Below are positions 59,129-64,000 of a stretch of 64,000 bases of DNA, in pieces. Each line of letters begins with the position of its first letter. Position 1 is the stretch's first letter. Source of the stretch: Anastatus disparis. Its lineage: Eukaryota; Arthropoda; Insecta; Hymenoptera; Eupelmidae. The notes under the pieces are model-generated. The model was not told the DNA's origin. It did no database searches and saw only the letters and a program-made list of their open reading frames with translations. The stretch is taken from NCBI GenBank assembly GCA_017163975.1, contig JAFFSR010000264.1, positions 2,480,001-2,544,000 on the forward strand. The letters run 5' to 3'. The position numbers and the translations under genes were made by a program.

Positions 59129-60386
59129 ATGGCTGAGACAACATCAATGGCCCCATCTGAAACAAAAAGAAAACCAGGAGGAGGAGGAAAGAGAAAAAGT
59201 TCCATCAAGTCTAGCAACTGCTGTACGCCTGGAAAATTATATTCAAAAAATCACGTTGCACTTTTAAATGCTCTGAGCCACGCTGATAGTCAACAGCGCT
59301 CAGCTTTGATTCGTACAGCCGATAAAAATCTCATAAAGTGTATTTGCGAGTGTGCACTCAATGTATTGCAAGGTGTTGTAAAATTAAAAACTCATGAACA
59401 AAACTGTTTAAAAAAACACAAAACTATATTAAGAAAATTAGTAAAAAGTGGAAGAAAAACAGCTGGTGGTGCTGGTGCTTGGAAAGCTAAAAAACGTACT
59501 ATAATTCAGAGTGGTGGTTCTTTTTTACCACTTCTATTGGCTCCACTGATAAGTACAATTTTTTCCAAATTTTTAGGAAACAATAATCAATTTTCTTTCA
59601 AGGCAAAACAAAAAATTATGGAACGCGCTCGAAAAATGGTCATTGTCCCCGAAAAAACTCTGGAACAAATACAAGGTTTTCCGGAGCAGCAGGGAGGAGC
59701 TGTGCCTATAATTAATTCTTCGACAAATAGCACAACTGAAAATATTGAAAAAACTATACAGACACCTGGTGATAATTTAACACGGCTTAATTCGGAAATG
59801 TATAAAATTATTCATTCTAAAAGTTTTAGCAGTGAGCGAGAAAAGTGTAAAAATTATTTGCAAGTTTTGAGGCGTTATTTATTTTTCAAAGATAACGAAC
59901 GTATGGATGATGGTGAAATTGGTCGAGATATCGACGAAATCAAAGCTACACTGACACCTCTAACAGAAGAAAAAAAATCTCGATAACGTGCCTAAAATTT
60001 ATGCTAGAAAAGCACGACTTTTACTAAAACATTGGCAAACTTTTGAGCCAGATCGATTAAAATGGGATAGTACTGGAAGCGCTATCGTAGATGGAAAACT
60101 TATACCACGGTCTAACATAGCAGAATTGCTTAACGATGTTTTGCAAAAGAAAAAGAAAAAGATCGAGGATGATGACGAAGCGCCTATTGGTAGATTTGAA
60201 TTCGCAAAGTTTATCGGGAGTTCAGAAACGCCTAATGATCTGATCGGAAACACGGAAATTCTAAAAATTGCTAATAGGCTAACGTCTCCTTTAAATACTG
60301 CTAAACGAAAAATGTTATCACCAGTATTTACTCCACCCGTAACGAGATATGCTGCTAAGAAAAAGTGGCTCAAAGCGGACCTATGA
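59129..60386 (+). CDS. pX-like Polinton structural protein, one frameshift in an A-run
   Basis: The first part starts at ATG 59129 with a basic glycine-rich tail (KRKPGGGGKRKSS) and the conserved block LLNALSHADSQQRSALIRTA, KLIKCICECALNVLQG-like, then a hydrophobic segment (GGSFLPLLLAPLISTIF) and a MVIVPEKTLEQI helix. The second part (frame from about 59979) continues with VPKIYARKARLLLKHWQ, then VDGKLIPRSNIAELLNDVL and FEFAKFIG, which in relatives follows directly. The two are separated by one frame step at the A-run 59970-59977, and the second has no ATG. The protein is presumably a core or minor structural protein related to adenovirus pX; its precise role is unknown. The end overlaps the integrase ATG by ATGA. 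Confidence 0.75.
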
Positions 60387-61383
60387 AGAGAATGTCTTTG
60401 GAAAATCAGTATTACGACCCTTCGCACGAAGCAGGTTATGCAGGAGCGCGAAATTTAATACGTGTAAATATAAAGGGTAAATCATTAAAAAACAGAGAAA
60501 AAAAACAAAAACGAATACACGACTGGTTGAATAATCAAGATGCTTATACTCTTCACCGTCCTGTAAGAAAAAAATTTCCTAGATTACACTATAACGTAAC
60601 TAACGTGGATGACGTTTGGGAAGCAGATTTGTGTCAGCTAACAAGTCTTAAAAAAGAAAATGACGGTTATTCGTATTTACTAGTAGTCATTGACGTTCTC
60701 AGTAAGTATGCATGGGTAGAACCACTGAGGGATAAAACAGCGCATACTGTATCAGCTGCATTAGAAAAGATTCTTAAGCGAGCCAATGGTCGTACACCTG
60801 TTTACTTACAAACTGACAAAGGTAAATAATTTGTTGGTGCAGGTTTGCAAAATACTCTTAAAAAATATGACATACAGTTTAGAGCGGCAAGAAATCCGGA
60901 CATTAAGGTGGCAGTGGTAGAACGTCTTAATCGAACTCTCAAAGAACGTGTTTGGAGATATTTCACACATCGCAATACACATAGGTACATCGATGTAATA
61001 CAAAAGATCAAAGGCAAATAAAAGACCGTAAATACGAGGTTGGTGACTACGTGAGGATCAGTCGCTCTAAGGGAACCTTTGCGAAAGGATTCGAGAACAA
61101 TTATAGCGAGGAAGTATTTAAAGTTAAACGCTTTTCTATCAGGCAAAATCTTTATACCTACGAGTTACAAGATTTACAAGGAGAGGACATTGACGGTTTC
61201 TTTTATACAGAAGAATTGGCTCCTGTAGGATCACAACGACTACTAGAAGATCAAAATTTTAAAATTGAACGAGTTCTTCGGACCAAAGGAAGCGGAAATA
61301 AAGAACAGCTATTTGTAAAGTGGAAAGGATATCCGGATAAATTTAATTCTTGGATAAAAGCATCAGACGTTGAAAGAATTTAA
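60383..61383 (+). pseudogene. Polinton integrase with chromodomain, broken
   Basis: This retroviral-type DDE integrase inserts the element. ATG 60383 overlaps the previous stop as ATGA. The first aspartate block is DDVWEADLCQL, the second YLQTDKGK followed by FVGAGLQN, and the glutamate block VVERLNRTLKERVWRYF. A TAA at 60827 interrupts the second block just after GK. After YIDVIQK a stretch of roughly 50-60 residues usual between the catalytic core and the C-terminal domain is missing, with a change of frame. The rest (61030-61383) has DYVRISRSKGTFAKG and a chromodomain-like end (VKWKGYPDKFNSWI). It cannot make an active enzyme. Confidence 0.85.
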
Positions 61384-61388
61384 AAATA

Positions 61389-62201
61389 ATGGATAATCTA
61401 GATGATTTTTATTTAGTACTACCGAGTAACAGTAGTATGCGCTATTTTCCCGACAATACGACTACTTGTTTTACCACTTATTTATGTCGTGAAATTAGAT
61501 TAATCGGTAACTGGCAGGTCGGTATAGCCGAAATACACATACCCTGTACTATTATGCATATTCAAGAACCTGAAGCTTATTATACTTTCAAATTAGGAAG
61601 TGCTAAGCCCAAAGTTTCGAAAAATAATGGGTTTTGTAATTTCCCTCATGGCGTATACAGTAGCATTGAACAACTTGCGCAAGAAATGAATAAAGTACAC
61701 GAGGCGCGTGAACATCAAAAGCTTGAACCGACTGAATTTCAGAAAGGTTATTACACCTTAAAAAGGATTTGCATTTGCGAAGAGCCGCACTACACGACTT
61801 TCAACGAAAAAATTCGTCGTATTTTTGGTTTTGAAGATATTGTCCACAGAGAAACAGGAACTTTTGTCACTTTCAACTCAGGAACAAGTATAAATGTGGG
61901 CAATAGACCAGCTAGTTTAGCACGGGCCATACCCGATCAGCTCTACGTTTACACAGACATATGCGAACCTTATGCAGTTGGTGATACGGAAACGGCACTT
62001 TTACGCATTGTAGCCCTAAAAAATTCAAAGTACAAATTCGGATTAATCGTCGTCAAACAGTTTGCACCGATTCAATACATACCTCTACTACATCATACCT
62101 TTCGAAATATTGTTATCGATATAAGAGATCAGCATGGGCGTAAAATACCATTTGAGTATGGAACGCTGACGGTTACGCTTCATTTCAAGCGTAGTCGTTA
62201 A
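61389..62201 (+). CDS. Putative Polinton minor capsid (penton-like) protein
   Basis: This 270-residue protein is open from ATG 61389, 5 nt after the integrase stop, to TAA. It starts with FYLVLPSNSSMRYFPDNTTT and continues LIGNWQVGIAEIHIP, the most conserved part of this Polinton family, then many short beta-like blocks to the C-terminal GTLTVTLHFKR. Relatives are regarded as single jelly-roll minor capsid proteins; that function is taken from the family and is not shown here. No lesion is seen. Confidence 0.65.
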   Translation: MDNLDDFYLVLPSNSSMRYFPDNTTTCFTTYLCREIRLIGNWQVGIAEIHIPCTIMHIQEPEAYYTFKLGSAKPKVSKNNGFCNFPHGVYSSIEQLAQEMNKVHEAREHQKLEPTEFQKGYYTLKRICICEEPHYTTFNEKIRRIFGFEDIVHRETGTFVTFNSGTSINVGNRPASLARAIPDQLYVYTDICEPYAVGDTETALLRIVALKNSKYKFGLIVVKQFAPIQYIPLLHHTFRNIVIDIRDQHGRKIPFEYGTLTVTLHFKRSR

Positions 62202-62213
62202 ATACGTAGCGAT

Positions 62214-62400
62214 ATGAGTTATTATATTCATTACTACGACGAGCAGGCTGGTGGTGGTGGAAGCGGTATTAAAAACGTTTACTCTGGTTCAACGTTTCAA
62301 AGAGGCTCTGGAATTAGTAGCTTTCTCGGAGGATTATTTAGAAAAATTGTGCCATATCTTGCCAGTGGGTTTGGTATGCGGACACAGCAGGATGTATGGA
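62214..62400 (+). pseudogene. pVI-like Polinton protein, truncated by deletion
   Basis: ATG 62214 opens a glycine-rich frame (YDEQAGGGGSGIKNVYSGST) with a hydrophobic, amphipathic segment GISSFLGGLFRKIVPYLASG like the membrane-active N-terminal part of adenovirus pVI and Polinton counterparts. After about residue 55 the usual continuation is lost: the DNA runs into an internal part of the major capsid gene in another frame. The junction lies between about 62360 and 62440. The frame ends at 62495 with unrelated residues. Confidence 0.6.
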
Positions 62401-63286
62401 TGCATCACCAGCAATTGCTACTGGAACAGTTGGGGCCAATGTCGGTTCTCGGAATCGTCAATACTTTACAGCTGGCGGTAAAGTTGTCGATATGATTGGC
62501 CACCTCCATTGCGATGTATTTAATCAAGGTAAATTTTTGGTAAACGGTGTTGAGATGCGAGTGAGACTCGTTCGTAGCAAGGACGCGTTTTGTTTGATGG
62601 ATTTCACTGATGACGGAAAATTTTTAGTGCGCATCAGAGAAGCGACGCTAATCGACCGTCGAGCTTAAATAAGTCCAGCCATACTATTGGCTCATGCTAA
62701 TGCTTTGAACAAAACTACTGCAAAATACTCAATAACAAGAGTGGAAGTGAAGTCATTCACTTTACATAGCGGAATTTTAGGAGATACTCTTGATAATGTT
62801 ATATTGGGCCAGTTGCCAAAAAGGATCATCATAGGTTTTGTGAGTAACCGAGCCTTCAACGGCAATCGTCAATTGAATCCTTTCAACTTTCAACATTATT
62901 CTATCAATTTTCTCTCTCTTTACGTCGATGGAGTACAAATACCAAGCAAATCCCTACAGCCAAAATACACAGGAAATAATAAACTCTATGTAGACGCTTA
63001 TCACACGCTATTCTCCGGTACTGGTATACATTTTCTCAACGAGGGTATCGATGTTAGCCGAACCTCTTATCCAGAAGGTTACTGTCTCTTTGCATTCGAC
63101 TTGACGCCTGATTTGTCGGCTCATTTTTCATCACATTGGAATCTCGTGCGTTTGGGTGCTCTGCGCATTGAAGTTCGCTTTGAGCAGGCTCTTAGGGAAA
63201 TAATAAATTGCGTCGTTTACGCCAAATTCGATAACGTGCTAGAAATCGATTCAAACAGACAAATTATTACGGATTTTAATGCCTAA
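62401..63286 (+). pseudogene. Polinton major capsid protein, C-terminal half only
   Basis: The frame shows GGKVVDMIGHLHCDVFNQGK, MRVRLVRSKDAFCLM, then after an in-frame TAA (about 62666) LAHANALNKTTAKYSI, FNGNRQLNPFNFQHYSINF, YPEGYCLFAFDLTPDLS and FDNVLEIDSNRQI, ending in TAA at 63286. These are blocks of the second half of the double jelly-roll major capsid protein of Polintons. The N-terminal half (roughly 300 residues) is missing, deleted together with the end of the pVI-like gene. The shell protein cannot be made from this copy. Confidence 0.85.
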
Positions 63287-63409
63287 GGTGGAAGGGGTGG
63301 AGAAAATAATGGGAGAAACATTATAAGACCATTCGTTTCATTTCTGATTGCTCTAGTTGCTTCTTACACTCAGTCGTAGTAGTACACACGAGCTCGCGTT
63401 TTCACCACG

Positions 63410-64000
63410 ATGGATTACGTAATAGATATTCAAGGCTTAAGAGATAAAGATAATAAATTTTTACCCAAAGAAGTGGCAGTAGTTTCTCTGCAAGAACAAG
63501 TAATCGGTCATTGGATAATAGCACCACCCTACGAATTTGATAATTTACCAGAAGATATAAAAACTAGTAACGATTACGTGTCGTCACGTCTACACGGTTT
63601 ACAGTGGTTCGATGGTGACGTTATTCTACGCAAATTACGGTATCATTTTTACAACATAGCGAGAAATGCTGTAAGAATTTACGTCAGAGGTGCTGAAAAG
63701 GCTAGATACATAGAATCTATTATGGCACGTAACGTTATAAATATAGAGGATTTCACCACCACAGGCTTTACCGACTTACAAAGACAGTTTCCTTCCCAGA
63801 AAATATGCTGTTTTCACGCTTGCCAAGAAAACCTCTATAAAAAGGAGTACTGTGCCATACAGAGATCACATCTGTTGAGAGAGTGGCTTTATTCACTACT
63901 CCCCCAAGAATCTCAACAAAATCTGCCTAAAAGAAGTTGTGAACTATTCTATGACTCTCTTCAAAAACTTGCTTACAAGAAAAATAGCATCGTAAGATTT
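63410..64000 (+). CDS. Polinton-associated protein of unknown function, runs off the window
   Basis: ATG 63410 opens a frame that stays open to the last base (197 codons visible). It starts MDYVIDIQGLRDKDNKFLPK and has WIIAPPYEFDNLP, SRLHGLQWFDGD, ARNAVRIYVRGAEKARYIE and CCFHACQENLYKKEYCA. The VIDIQG start, the WFDGD block and the VYVRGAEK-type block are shared with a family often found beside Polinton capsid genes. The layout recalls an RNase H-like or DEDD exonuclease fold, but this is a guess. No lesion appears in the visible part. A TCAGT initiator-like site precedes it at about 63370. Confidence 0.65.
   Translation, partial: MDYVIDIQGLRDKDNKFLPKEVAVVSLQEQVIGHWIIAPPYEFDNLPEDIKTSNDYVSSRLHGLQWFDGDVILRKLRYHFYNIARNAVRIYVRGAEKARYIESIMARNVINIEDFTTTGFTDLQRQFPSQKICCFHACQENLYKKEYCAIQRSHLLREWLYSLLPQESQQNLPKRSCELFYDSLQKLAYKKNSIVRF

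Larger units (their letters stand above)
51341..64000 (+). mobile_element. Polinton/Maverick element, decaying, right end outside the window
   Basis: The set of protein-primed polymerase B, A32-type packaging ATPase, pX-like protein, retroviral-type integrase, capsid proteins and a terminal unnamed ORF on one strand is diagnostic of Polintons. Base composition is less AT-rich than the flanks. The left terminal repeat was not identified and the adenoviral-type protease is not seen; the latter may lie to the right. The element may extend left to about 49 kb if the divergent two-exon gene belongs to it. Several stops, frame breaks and deletions show the copy is no longer autonomous. Confidence 0.88.

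Overview
The window is AT-rich eukaryotic DNA, most likely an insect and probably an ant or other hymenopteran. The inference rests on an intact five-exon yellow/MRJP-family gene (35796-41114), a DUF4806-like multi-exon gene of the kind amplified in ants (27593-32248), GT-AG introns, AATAAA poly(A) signals, and a dense load of insect-type transposons. No bacterial features are present.

Layout. 1-6.3 kb: AT-rich DNA with a TIR element holding a decayed ORF (2411-4075) and a 1.15-kb Tc1/mariner-type palindromic element (4304-5454). 6.3-12.4 kb: an almost complete I-like LINE on the minus strand; its three frameshifts all lie in A-runs. 12.57-13.31 kb: a foldback element built from an inverted minisatellite. 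13.67-15.5 kb: an EnSpm/CACTA element with CACTG ends and transposase remnants. 16.2-18.0 kb: a roughly 470-bp satellite array interrupted by a 600-bp MITE. 18.1-21.4 kb: a ruined Mutator-like transposase followed by YqaJ-like and Ulp1-like remnants. 21.5-27.1 kb: further inverted-repeat elements and a 144-bp satellite. 27.6-32.2 kb: the DUF4806-like gene, carrying one stop and one frameshift, with nested transposons in one intron. 33.9-34.7 kb: two MITEs. 35.8-41.1 kb: the yellow/MRJP gene with a 2.5-kb foldback in intron 1.

41.7-46.4 kb is retroelement debris: an LTR-like stretch, the 3' end of a spliced gene of unknown function, a gypsy RNase H/integrase fragment whose RNase H is split by an inversion, and a 57-bp minisatellite. 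46.7-50.6 kb holds two spliced minus-strand genes of unknown function.

From about 51.3 kb to the right edge lies a Polinton/Maverick (virus-like, self-synthesising) element: a spliced acidic protein gene, protein-primed DNA polymerase B, A32-type packaging ATPase, a pX-like structural protein, retroviral-type integrase with a chromodomain, a putative minor capsid protein, a pVI-like protein, the major capsid protein, and an unnamed Polinton-associated ORF that runs off the window. It is a decaying copy: polB has a frameshift and a stop, integrase a stop and an internal deletion, pVI and MCP are fused by a deletion, and MCP has a further stop. The ATPase and the putative minor capsid protein remain open. 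The most unusual feature is splicing: the exons of the upstream gene and the first visible polB exon all share phase-1 junctions, so the polymerase could be expressed by alternative splicing from a shared 5' leader.
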